Shown here: piece by piece, positions 1-5,555 of the stretch
Position numbering within the stretch: position 1 is the stretch's first letter
How the letters are laid out: every line of letters starts with the position of its first letter
Assembly: GCA_024277555.1 (NCBI GenBank)
Contig: JAJRUY010000147.1
Location: 1-5,555, forward strand
DNA length: 5,555 bases
Source of the DNA: Gammaproteobacteria bacterium
GTDB taxonomy: Bacteria; Pseudomonadota; Gammaproteobacteria; Chromatiales; Chromatiaceae
Direction: 5' to 3'
Translations under genes and position numbers: made by a program
The notes under the pieces: model-generated
What the model saw: the letters and a program-made list of their open reading frames with translations, nothing else
Told to the model about the DNA's origin: nothing
Database searches by the model: none

Positions 1-293
1 AGCTGCGGGGCAAAGCTGTAGGGAGAGACGGCCTGGTGCCAGCTGTGGTCGTGTTTTTCCTGCCAGCGCAGTGCATAGTGCTGTGGAAGTTTCTGCTGCT
101 GTTGTTCATCGAGGCGTATGACAAACAGGTCTGAGCCTTCGACCCGGTTCATGGCGCCGATGCCTTGCAGTTCTACTGCTTCGGCGCTGGGCATGAAGGC
201 GCGGATGATCCAGCCCTGGTTCAGGGGGTGGTGTCCCAGGTAGTCGAAAGGGTCGTGATGGCGGCCTTGCTGCAGCCGTTCCAGATGATTCAT
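1..293 (-). CDS. glgB: 1,4-alpha-glucan branching enzyme GlgB, N-terminal part (cut by window edge)
   Basis: Only the first 97 codons lie in the window; the frame is open to the left edge. The translation starts MNHLERLQQGRHHDPFDYLG. The DPFxxLGxH motif at residues 14-21, then a beta-rich stretch (GWIIRAFMPSAEAVEL, 27-42) and the closing SPYSFAPQ (90-97), match the extra N-terminal N1 (carbohydrate-binding-like) domain of E. coli-type GlgB, which carries DPFSVLG at the same place. The enzyme cuts alpha-1,4 glucan chains and rejoins them through alpha-1,6 bonds to branch glycogen in the cytoplasm. The CBM48 and GH13 catalytic domains would lie outside the window, so activity cannot be judged. 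The start ATG (291-293) overlaps the malQ stop as ATGA. There is only a weak GGAAA upstream, so initiation probably depends on coupling to malQ. A short glutamine run (residues 64-67) comes from CAA/CAG codons. A related GH13 enzyme such as a trehalohydrolase is less likely given the DPF motif and neighbours. Confidence 0.9.
   Translation of the reverse strand, partial: MNHLERLQQGRHHDPFDYLGHHPLNQGWIIRAFMPSAEAVELQGIGAMNRVEGSDLFVIRLDEQQQQKLPQHYALRWQEKHDHSWHQAVSPYSFAPQ
290..293 (-). other. ATGA stop/start overlap, malQ to glgB
   Basis: On the minus strand the sequence TCATCATGAATC holds the malQ stop TGA (292-290) and the glgB start ATG (293-291), sharing two bases. No good Shine-Dalgarno sequence precedes this ATG. 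Ribosomes finishing malQ probably reinitiate directly on glgB, which would keep the two enzymes in proportion. Confidence 0.85.
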
Positions 294-1651
294 GATGAGG
301 TTTTCCGTTTACTGCGTATGACCTGGCTGCGAATCTGCGCCGATAGATCATTTGCGGATAATTGTTCCCAGCGGAATTGCCAGCGCCAGTTGCCGTTGGC
401 TGTGCCAGGGGTGTTCATACGCGCTTCGCTGCCAAGTTTGAGAAAGTCCTGCAGTGGCACAATGGCCAGGTTGGCGCGGGATTCCATGGCGGTGCCGATC
501 ATGGTATCGACGATATCGCCATCGGCTGGCATATGCAGCATTTCCCGTACGAATTGTTGTGTATCTTCCGGGAGTGATTGATACCAGCCCAGGGTGGTGT
601 CATTGTCATGGGTGCCGGTATAGATGACACAGTCCGGGGAAATGTTGGCAGGTTTGTGGGGGTTGTCCTCAAAGGCATCGAAGGCAAACTGCAGCACCGC
701 CATGCCGGGAAGATGGTATTTCTGTTTGAGTTCACGCACTTCCGGCGTGATTATGCCCAGGTCTTCTGCAACCAGGGGCAAGGGATCGATATGCCTTTGC
801 AGGGCAGCCAGTAACTGATCTCCGGGGACTTCCTGCCAATGACCGTGTATGGCGGTTTCTTCCCCGGCATCGATCATCCACACTGCCTGCAGCCCGCGGA
901 AATGGTCGATGCGCACCAGATCGAACCAGCGAAAATGGTGCTCCAGACGCGCCAGCCACCATTGAAAGCCTTCCTTAACATGAAAATCCCAATCGTAATG
1001 GGGATTGCCCCAGCGCTGACCTGTTGCGGAAAAATAATCCGGGGGTACGCCTGTTACCCAGGTGGGCTGGCCTTGTGCATCGAGAAGGAAGCGCTGGGGA
1101 CAGGCCCAGACATCTGCGCTGTCATGGGCAACAAAGATCGGCATGTCGCCGAACAGATGAATATCCCTGGTGGAGGCACTGTTGCGCAGCTGTTGCCATT
1201 GATGGTGCAGCTGGTACTGCTCCCATTTGACTGCCTGCAGGTCGTTGTAATATGTGTGCGCAAATTGCTGCAATGCATCTTTGCGGCGCCATTTAAGTTC
1301 CTCTGGCCAGTGAAACCAGGCGGCATTCTCCTGCGCTGATTTGATGCAGCTGAACAGGGCAAAATCATTCAGCCAGTAGGCTTCCCCGGTGCAAAAGTCC
1401 CGATAATCCCTGTCGCTGGCATCCAGGGGCATATGGCTGCCAAGGAGCGCCGGGTTGGCGGCGAAGGCGGACAGACACTGGTAGGGGGAATAATCCGCCT
1501 GGGGCATTCCCAGGGGCAGCATCTGCCATACGCTCAGTGCGCTTTCTGACATGAAATCCAGCCATCTCTCAGCATCTTCGAGGGTTCTGGAAGGCAATGA
1601 AGTTGGATGCAGCAAAACCCCCGCCCGTCTTTGCTGGAAGTCATAGCGCAT
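290..1651 (-). CDS. malQ: 4-alpha-glucanotransferase (amylomaltase, GH77), compact form
   Basis: This 453-residue cytoplasmic enzyme moves maltodextrin segments between alpha-1,4 glucan chains (disproportionation), so it lengthens short oligosaccharides or recycles them in glycogen turnover. GH77 landmarks appear in order: GVLLHPTSLP (11-20), SPYQ (55-58), GDMPIFVAHDSADVW (168-182), GVPPDYFSATGQRWGNP (201-217), the nucleophile Asp249 in VRIDHFRG, the acid/base Glu296 in VAEDLGIITPEV, and the transition-state Asp349 in THDNDTT. I chose the ATG at 1651 because family homology starts at once (RRAGVLLHPTSLP) and because it lies 2 bases after the GH57 stop. The frame stays open upstream to an ATG at 1750, but those 33 codons only shadow the GH57 tail. 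The protein is shorter than typical single-domain amylomaltases (about 500 residues) and much shorter than E. coli MalQ (694). It lacks the usual glycine-rich GxGDLG segment after SLP. All three catalytic residues remain, so activity is expected. Confidence 0.94.
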   Translation of the reverse strand: MRYDFQQRRAGVLLHPTSLPSRTLEDAERWLDFMSESALSVWQMLPLGMPQADYSPYQCLSAFAANPALLGSHMPLDASDRDYRDFCTGEAYWLNDFALFSCIKSAQENAAWFHWPEELKWRRKDALQQFAHTYYNDLQAVKWEQYQLHHQWQQLRNSASTRDIHLFGDMPIFVAHDSADVWACPQRFLLDAQGQPTWVTGVPPDYFSATGQRWGNPHYDWDFHVKEGFQWWLARLEHHFRWFDLVRIDHFRGLQAVWMIDAGEETAIHGHWQEVPGDQLLAALQRHIDPLPLVAEDLGIITPEVRELKQKYHLPGMAVLQFAFDAFEDNPHKPANISPDCVIYTGTHDNDTTLGWYQSLPEDTQQFVREMLHMPADGDIVDTMIGTAMESRANLAIVPLQDFLKLGSEARMNTPGTANGNWRWQFRWEQLSANDLSAQIRSQVIRSKRKTSS

Positions 1652-1656
1652 GATCA
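1651..1656 (-). other. Stop/start junction, GH57 gene to malQ
   Basis: On the minus strand TGATCATG places the GH57 stop (1656-1654) two bases before the malQ ATG (1651-1649). The bases upstream of the ATG contain no convincing Shine-Dalgarno sequence (the nearest purine run is GAGA, about 12 bases away). Translation of malQ probably relies on ribosomes that have just terminated on the GH57 gene. Confidence 0.8.
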
Positions 1657-3354
1657 GTTGCGTCTCATGGTGCCTGCATTTTCCATTTGTCCGCCGCCGC
1701 TGGAAATGGGGGTGTCCAGAGATGCAGGCGGGGTCAGGCCAAGCTGGCAATACAGGGTTTTGAGCTGGCCACGAAACAGGCGGTCGAAATCGTTGACGCT
1801 GTCAGAAGGGTTGTAGTCGCCAAACCACCAGAACCAGTCAGAGCCTTCGCAAATTGCCAGCAGGAGAGTTGCCTGTTCCGCATCGCTTTTTTTCAGGGTG
1901 GTGATCTTGCTGTCAAAAGCTATTTTTGCATCTGCCAGCAAATCCCAGGCGTGGTTCTTGTCTGTGCTGCCGATCCAGGTGGAAAAGCTGCCGTATACCC
2001 AGCTGCCTGGAACCAGATGCGTAAGCACGCCCTTGTGTGTGGTGGCAGGGATCTTGGTAAAGGTAGTGCTTTGTATGACCTTGCTCTGGCTTACGGCATG
2101 GTATAGCGCGCTGAGGAAATGGTGTCCGTTATTCGGATAGTATTCCCAGGCATTTTCTCCATCGAGAATCACGGAAACTACATGCTCGCTGGCGGCATCT
2201 CCCAGAGATTCTGCGATCCTTTCGAGGTGTCCCATGAAATCTGCCACAGCATCATCGGCGTGCCATTTGCTGTACTCGAACCCGATCAGGTCGGACAGGC
2301 CATCGTCACGGAAATACAGCAGGGTTTGCTTGTCATTCAGTTGATAGGGGATAAACAGCGCTTTGCGGCAGGCCATTTCATCCGGGTTACATGCTGAAGA
2401 CAGGCAACTGTGATGCCAGACCGCTTCTCCGGAAGCCGTCCATTGAATGCCCAATTCATCCAGTAAATCCACCGCATCGTCGCTTATCCCGCCTTCGGAA
2501 AGCCAGACTCCCCTGGGTTTGAAGCCAAAGAAGGTTTCAAACTGCTGTATGCCGTGGAGTAAATGCCAGCGGGATCTTTCCTTGCCTCCGGGGTAGTGGC
2601 TGTGTTCCGGCATGGGGGCGTCCGGCTGGGTTTCGGTCATGTTGCCGAAGTTGTTGAGCAGGGGAATGATGGGGTGTCCCCAAGGTGTCATGGATATTTC
2701 TATCTGCTTTCTTTTCGCCAGCTTGCGGTAGCGGGGAATGATGCTCGCCAGAGTCTTCTGCATGACTTGCAGCAGAATGCGCCGGTCTTCTGTGGAGAAG
2801 CGCCTTGCCTTTTCGATCAGGTAACGGATTTCGTCGGTCTGTTTCAGGCGATGGCTGCACCAGGCCAGGTGATACCACATCAGCAGATCCACAAAATACT
2901 GCTCATCAAGATAGGAAAGCAGCATTTCCTGCCCGACGTCTTTTTCGGTGTTCGGGAACTGTTGCAGCAGGGCCTGGTAGTGAGGATATGGATCGATCAT
3001 GCGTGGGGCATGGGCGCGGCGGCAGGTTTGAATCAGCTCCCGGCGCTCACTGACATTGACGGGGATGCTTGTGGCTTCTCCCAGCAGGTTCAGCAGGGGA
3101 TCGGACATTTCCTTGCCGGTATCCAGGAAGGCTTCCATTTGCCGGGCATAGTCGTCCAGCTGTTCCAGCAGCACCGGCGCAAAGTTCACCACAGTATGCA
3201 TTTTCGGGTGGCTTTCCAGGTGATCGGCCATGTCATCATAGTCCTTGATGCCGTGCAGATAAACCCAAGGCAGCTGGTAGGTTCCATCCAGCCCTTCCCT
3301 GTAGTATGGCTGGTGCATGTGCCAGCATAGAACCAGGTTCAGTTTAGTGCTCAT
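1654..3354 (-). CDS. Family 57 glycoside hydrolase (alpha-amylase / glucanotransferase-like)
   Basis: This 566-residue protein has no signal peptide, so it is cytoplasmic. It carries the conserved GH57 regions in order: HMHQPYY (residues 12-18), MTPWGHPIIPLL (222-233), the nucleophile Glu287 in WLSEGGIS, the acid/base Asp398 in ILDGENAWEYY, and the late motif SDWFWWFGD (505-513) after GSWVYGSFSTWIG (450-462). Residues 1 to about 410 should form the (beta/alpha)7 barrel and the rest the helical C-terminal part; the last 25 residues or so look like a variable tail. GH57 includes alpha-amylases, amylopullulanases, 4-alpha-glucanotransferases and branching enzymes. The ILDGENAWE and DWFWWFGD motifs suggest the amylase/amylopullulanase-like group rather than the branching enzymes, but specificity cannot be read from sequence. 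Its place between glgC and malQ points to trimming, debranching or remodelling of intracellular glycogen. The start ATG overlaps the glgC stop and has a GAGGA Shine-Dalgarno sequence just upstream. Confidence 0.92.
   Translation of the reverse strand: MSTKLNLVLCWHMHQPYYREGLDGTYQLPWVYLHGIKDYDDMADHLESHPKMHTVVNFAPVLLEQLDDYARQMEAFLDTGKEMSDPLLNLLGEATSIPVNVSERRELIQTCRRAHAPRMIDPYPHYQALLQQFPNTEKDVGQEMLLSYLDEQYFVDLLMWYHLAWCSHRLKQTDEIRYLIEKARRFSTEDRRILLQVMQKTLASIIPRYRKLAKRKQIEISMTPWGHPIIPLLNNFGNMTETQPDAPMPEHSHYPGGKERSRWHLLHGIQQFETFFGFKPRGVWLSEGGISDDAVDLLDELGIQWTASGEAVWHHSCLSSACNPDEMACRKALFIPYQLNDKQTLLYFRDDGLSDLIGFEYSKWHADDAVADFMGHLERIAESLGDAASEHVVSVILDGENAWEYYPNNGHHFLSALYHAVSQSKVIQSTTFTKIPATTHKGVLTHLVPGSWVYGSFSTWIGSTDKNHAWDLLADAKIAFDSKITTLKKSDAEQATLLLAICEGSDWFWWFGDYNPSDSVNDFDRLFRGQLKTLYCQLGLTPPASLDTPISSGGGQMENAGTMRRN
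3351..3354 (-). other. ATGA stop/start overlap, glgC to GH57 gene
   Basis: On the minus strand GAAAAATGAGC contains the glgC stop TGA (3353-3351) and the GH57 start ATG (3354-3352). This is the classic four-base overlap of translationally coupled operon genes. Unlike the next two junctions, it also has its own Shine-Dalgarno sequence. Confidence 0.9.
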
Positions 3355-4667
3355 TTTTCCTCGAGTGTAGTTTCAAACAGGTGTTGCCCCAGCATTTCCG
3401 GGGTGATCAATACCACTCCTTTGGGGGTGATGTGGAAGCGTTTTGCGTCTTCTTCAGGATTTTCTCCGATAATGGTGCCATCGGGAATCAGCGAGCCTTT
3501 GTCGATGATGGCGTTTTGTATGCGGCAGTTTCTGCCGATGGTCACTTTGGGGAGCACCACGCTGTCCTTGATGCTGGTGTAGCTCTCGATTCGGGTGGCA
3601 AAGAAAACTACCGAGCGCTTGATTCTCGCACCGGAAATGATGCAGCCCCCGGAAATCAGAGAGTCTATGGCTTCACCGCGCCGTCCCTCATCATCGAAAA
3701 CGAACTTTGCCGGCGGGTGCTGGGTCTGGTAGGTCCAGACCGGCCAGCTTCTATCATACAGATTGAGTTCCGGTTCCACTGTACACAGTTCCATGTTGGC
3801 TTCCCAGTAGGAATCCACGGTTCCCACGTCCCGCCAGTAGGCCTGTTTGCCATGCTCATCCCGGAATGGGAAGGCGATGGTTTTGGCGGTTTTAATCGCC
3901 TGGGGAATTATATTCTTGCCGAAGTCGTGGTCGGAGTTCCGGTCTTGGGCATCACGGATGAGTGCGTTATACAGGAATTTGGTGGAAAATACATAGATGC
4001 CCATGGATGCCAGGGAGATGTCAGGCATTCCCGGAATGGTTTCCGGGTCATCCGGCTTCTCTGTGAATTGGGTGACGCGCAGATTTGCGTCCACGGACAT
4101 GACGCCGAATTCCCTCGCCTGTTCCTTGGGCACCTCGATGCAGCCAATGGTGAGATCTGCCTCGGAACGCACATGCACCATGAGCATCCTGGAGTAGTCC
4201 ATGGTGTAGACGTGGTCGCCGCCCAGAACCATGACATAGTCGGGGGCATGGCGGTGCATGATGTCGATATTCTGGAACAGCGCGTCTGCCGTACCCAGAT
4301 ACCAGTCCTTGGAAGTGCGTTGCTGGGCGGGCAAAATCTCCACGAACTCACCGATTTCCGCCCGCAAAAAACTCCAGGCGCGCTGCAGGTGGCGGATCAG
4401 GGAGTGGGATTTGTACTGGGTGAGTACGCCAATGCGCCGCAAGCCGGAATTGATGCAGTTGGAAAGGGCAAAATCGATGATTCGGTATTTGCCACCGAAA
4501 GGCACAGCCGGTTTGGCTCGCCATTTGGTAAGCCCCTTGAGCCTCGAGCCCTGTCCGCCGGCAAGAATCAGCACCAGGGTATTGCGCGTTATCTCAGTAG
4601 CGTTCTTGGTTTGCGTGTAGTACTGATACAGTTTTGCTTGTGCCTTTTCCTGATCACTGCTGCTCAT
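3351..4667 (-). CDS. glgC: Glucose-1-phosphate adenylyltransferase (ADP-glucose pyrophosphorylase)
   Basis: This 438-residue enzyme makes ADP-glucose and pyrophosphate from ATP and glucose-1-phosphate, the committed and usually allosterically controlled step of bacterial glycogen synthesis; it normally works as a homotetramer. The nucleotidyltransferase domain shows LAGGQGSRL (35-43), RAKPAVPFGGKYRIIDF (50-66), WYLGTADA (122-129, Tyr123 matching E. coli Tyr114), the catalytic Asp151 in GGDHVY (E. coli Asp142) and Lys204 in TEKP (E. coli Lys195, glucose-1-phosphate binding). YWRDVGT (277-283) and SLASMGIYVF (218-227) follow. Residues from about 335 form the C-terminal left-handed beta-helix, ending in the family's GENPEEDAKRF and VVLITPEML. 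E. coli GlgC has 431 residues; the N-terminal extension here is about 10 residues longer. The ATG is preceded by GGTGA at suitable spacing. At the place of E. coli Lys39, an activator-site residue, this protein has Trp49. The gene starts 51 bases after pgi and overlaps the GH57 gene. Confidence 0.97.
   Translation of the reverse strand: MSSSDQEKAQAKLYQYYTQTKNATEITRNTLVLILAGGQGSRLKGLTKWRAKPAVPFGGKYRIIDFALSNCINSGLRRIGVLTQYKSHSLIRHLQRAWSFLRAEIGEFVEILPAQQRTSKDWYLGTADALFQNIDIMHRHAPDYVMVLGGDHVYTMDYSRMLMVHVRSEADLTIGCIEVPKEQAREFGVMSVDANLRVTQFTEKPDDPETIPGMPDISLASMGIYVFSTKFLYNALIRDAQDRNSDHDFGKNIIPQAIKTAKTIAFPFRDEHGKQAYWRDVGTVDSYWEANMELCTVEPELNLYDRSWPVWTYQTQHPPAKFVFDDEGRRGEAIDSLISGGCIISGARIKRSVVFFATRIESYTSIKDSVVLPKVTIGRNCRIQNAIIDKGSLIPDGTIIGENPEEDAKRFHITPKGVVLITPEMLGQHLFETTLEEK
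3358..3362 (-). promoter_or_regulatory. Ribosome binding site of the GH57 gene
   Basis: GAGGA on the minus strand lies three bases (AAA) before the ATG at 3354, inside the last codons of glgC. The spacing is a little short, but it supports this start and suggests the GH57 gene can also be initiated independently of coupling. Confidence 0.6.
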
Positions 4668-4671
4668 GATG

Positions 4672-4676
4672 TCACC
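4672..4676 (-). promoter_or_regulatory. Ribosome binding site of glgC, possibly masked by RNA pairing
   Basis: GGTGA on the minus strand, four bases before the glgC ATG, matches the 3' part of the AGGAGGTGA consensus and supports this start. The same bases can pair with a TCACC just downstream of the pgi stop (4711-4715), or form a small TCAC/GTGA hairpin with bases immediately upstream, so access to the site may depend on RNA folding. Confidence 0.5.
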
Positions 4677-4692
4677 CGCTGTGATGGTTCTG

Positions 4693-4710
4693 GCAGACCC
4701 CGTGGCCTGC
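4693..4710 (-). other. Small stem-loop between pgi and glgC
   Basis: The minus strand reads GCAGGCC, loop ACGG, then GGTCTGC: a 7-bp stem with one G-U pair, in the 51-base pgi-glgC gap. No U-run follows it, so it does not look like an intrinsic terminator. It may protect or help process the mRNA, influence glgC translation, or be chance. I see no convincing promoter in this gap. Confidence 0.4.
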
Positions 4711-4718
4711 GGTGATAG

Positions 4719-5555
4719 TCATTGTTTTTTCAAATGGTTGACCAGTCCATTGGTGGAGCTGTCGTGGCCGGTGCAGGGCAATGCGCTGTCCAGCTCCTTT
4801 TCGATCACTCCCGCCAGCTGTTTGCCCAGCTCCACACCCCACTGGTCGAAAGCGTTGATATTCCAGATGATGCTTTCGACAAAAACCTTGTGTTCATACA
4901 TTGCGATCAGCTTTCCCAGGTTGTACGGGGTTAGCTGGCGTATCAGCAGGGTGTTGGTGGGTTTGTTGCCGGGAAATACCTTGTGGGGAGCCAATGCCTT
5001 GATTTGTTCGGCATCCATGCCTGCTGCCGCCAGTTCTTCCCGCACTTCGGCTTCGGTTTTTCCCTGCATCAGCGCTTCGGTCTGGGCAATACAGTTTGCA
5101 CAGAGTATTTCGTGGTGCTCGCTGACGGGGTGATGGGTGCGTACCGGCAGAATAAAGTCTGCGGGTACCAGCTCTGTACCCTGATGAATAAGCTGAAAGA
5201 AGGCATGCTGCCCATTGGTGCCGGGTTGCCCCCAGATTACCGGCCCGGTGTTGTAGCTGACAGGTTTTCCATCGCGTGTCACGCGCTTGCCATTACTTTC
5301 CATGTCTGCCTGCTGCAAATATGCCGGTAACAGCCGCAGTGAATGATCGTAGGGAAGAATGGCATGATTGCCAACATCGAAAAAATTCCGGTACCAGACG
5401 CCCAGCAGGCCGAGAATCACCGGCATATTGACAGAGAAATCCGTATGGTAGAAATGCTGATCCATTTCGTGGGCACCAGCCAGCAGTTTGCGGAAGTTGT
5501 CCATGCCTGCTATCACAGCCACGGGCAGTCCGATAGCAGACCACAGGGAATAGCG
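4719..5555 (-). CDS. pgi: Glucose-6-phosphate isomerase, C-terminal half (cut by window edge)
   Basis: The last 278 residues are visible; the frame is open to the right edge, where it reads RYSLWSAIGLP, part of the first PGI signature. A GTG at 5522 is internal, not the true start. The enzyme interconverts glucose-6-phosphate and fructose-6-phosphate in glycolysis and gluconeogenesis, usually as a cytoplasmic dimer. The visible part matches the E. coli-type (about 549-residue) family closely. Counting from the edge, the catalytic Glu86 is in MESNGK, His117 in GTNGQHAF and Lys245 in FDQWGVELGK. Their spacing (31 and 128 residues) equals that of E. coli Glu355, His386 and Lys514. Other family marks are FPGNKPTN and HDSSTNGL near the C-terminus. 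One small difference is WGQPGTNG where WGEPGTNG is usual; this is not a catalytic residue. The gene ends 51 bases before glgC on the same strand, which suggests co-transcription and a link between hexose-phosphate supply and glycogen synthesis. Confidence 0.97.
   Translation of the reverse strand, partial: RYSLWSAIGLPVAVIAGMDNFRKLLAGAHEMDQHFYHTDFSVNMPVILGLLGVWYRNFFDVGNHAILPYDHSLRLLPAYLQQADMESNGKRVTRDGKPVSYNTGPVIWGQPGTNGQHAFFQLIHQGTELVPADFILPVRTHHPVSEHHEILCANCIAQTEALMQGKTEAEVREELAAAGMDAEQIKALAPHKVFPGNKPTNTLLIRQLTPYNLGKLIAMYEHKVFVESIIWNINAFDQWGVELGKQLAGVIEKELDSALPCTGHDSSTNGLVNHLKKQ

Noticed and set aside
1652..1750. An upstream ATG (1750) that would extend MalQ by 33 residues into the GH57 gene
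   Set aside because: The added residues are arginine/histidine/proline-rich and unlike any MalQ N-terminus, and the 97-base overlap with the GH57 gene is implausible. The start at 1651 begins right at the conserved family sequence.
2563..3330. A 255-codon plus-strand open frame antisense to the GH57 gene
   Set aside because: Same reasoning: no family motifs, no ribosome binding site I would trust, and complete overlap with a well-supported gene.
4693..4710. An intrinsic terminator between pgi and glgC
   Set aside because: The hairpin is short and is followed by CAGAACC, not a run of U residues, so termination there is unlikely.
3381..4715. A 444-codon open frame on the plus strand, antisense to nearly all of glgC
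   Set aside because: It has no recognisable motifs, lies fully opposite a clear glgC gene, and its composition is what the complement of a moderately GC-rich coding frame gives. It is best read as a shadow frame.
5238..5240. Loss of an active-site glutamate in Pgi (WGQPGTNG instead of WGEPGTNG)
   Set aside because: Counting against E. coli Pgi shows the catalytic residues are the Glu of MESNGK, the His of GTNGQHAF and the Lys of GVELGK, all present. The Glu-to-Gln change is next to, not in, the catalytic set.
5520..5522. A GTG at 5522 as the true start of pgi
   Set aside because: The frame continues upstream to the window edge as RYSLWSAIGLP, which matches the conserved PGI signature, so the gene is cut by the edge and not started here.

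Overview
The window lies inside a glycogen (storage alpha-glucan) operon read entirely from the minus strand. In transcription order, right to left, it holds: the C-terminal half of pgi (glucose-6-phosphate isomerase, cut by the right edge), glgC (ADP-glucose pyrophosphorylase), a family 57 glycoside hydrolase gene, malQ (4-alpha-glucanotransferase, GH77), and the first 97 codons of glgB (branching enzyme, cut by the left edge). There are no RNA genes, mobile elements, CRISPR arrays or long repeats that I can see, and no gene-free stretch longer than 51 bases.

The genes are very tightly packed. pgi and glgC are 51 bases apart. glgC and the GH57 gene share an ATGA stop/start overlap, the GH57 gene and malQ are separated by 2 bases, and malQ and glgB share a second ATGA overlap. 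This argues for one polycistronic transcript with translational coupling from glgC onward. I see no promoter or intrinsic terminator in the window; the promoter presumably lies upstream of or within pgi, beyond the right edge.

The genes form one metabolic line. Pgi interconverts fructose-6-phosphate and glucose-6-phosphate. Phosphoglucomutase, not seen here, would then supply glucose-1-phosphate. GlgC makes ADP-glucose, and a glycogen synthase (also not seen here) would elongate chains. GlgB would introduce branches, while MalQ and the GH57 enzyme would reshape or shorten chains. A pgi gene at the head of a glycogen operon fits an organism that fills glycogen from fructose-6-phosphate, for example by gluconeogenesis, CO2 fixation or the RuMP cycle.

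The Pgi and GlgC are of the proteobacterial type, close to the E. coli proteins as I remember them, and GC content is moderate (roughly 50-55% by eye). A gammaproteobacterium, or possibly a betaproteobacterium, is the best guess. Autotrophic sulfur oxidisers or methanotrophs would fit, but this is not proven. All five reading frames look intact and the catalytic residues I can check are present. I see no new defence or mobile system. The points most worth a second look are the uncharacterised GH57 enzyme inside the operon, a shortened MalQ, a changed activator-site residue in GlgC, and possible RNA structure over the glgC ribosome binding site.
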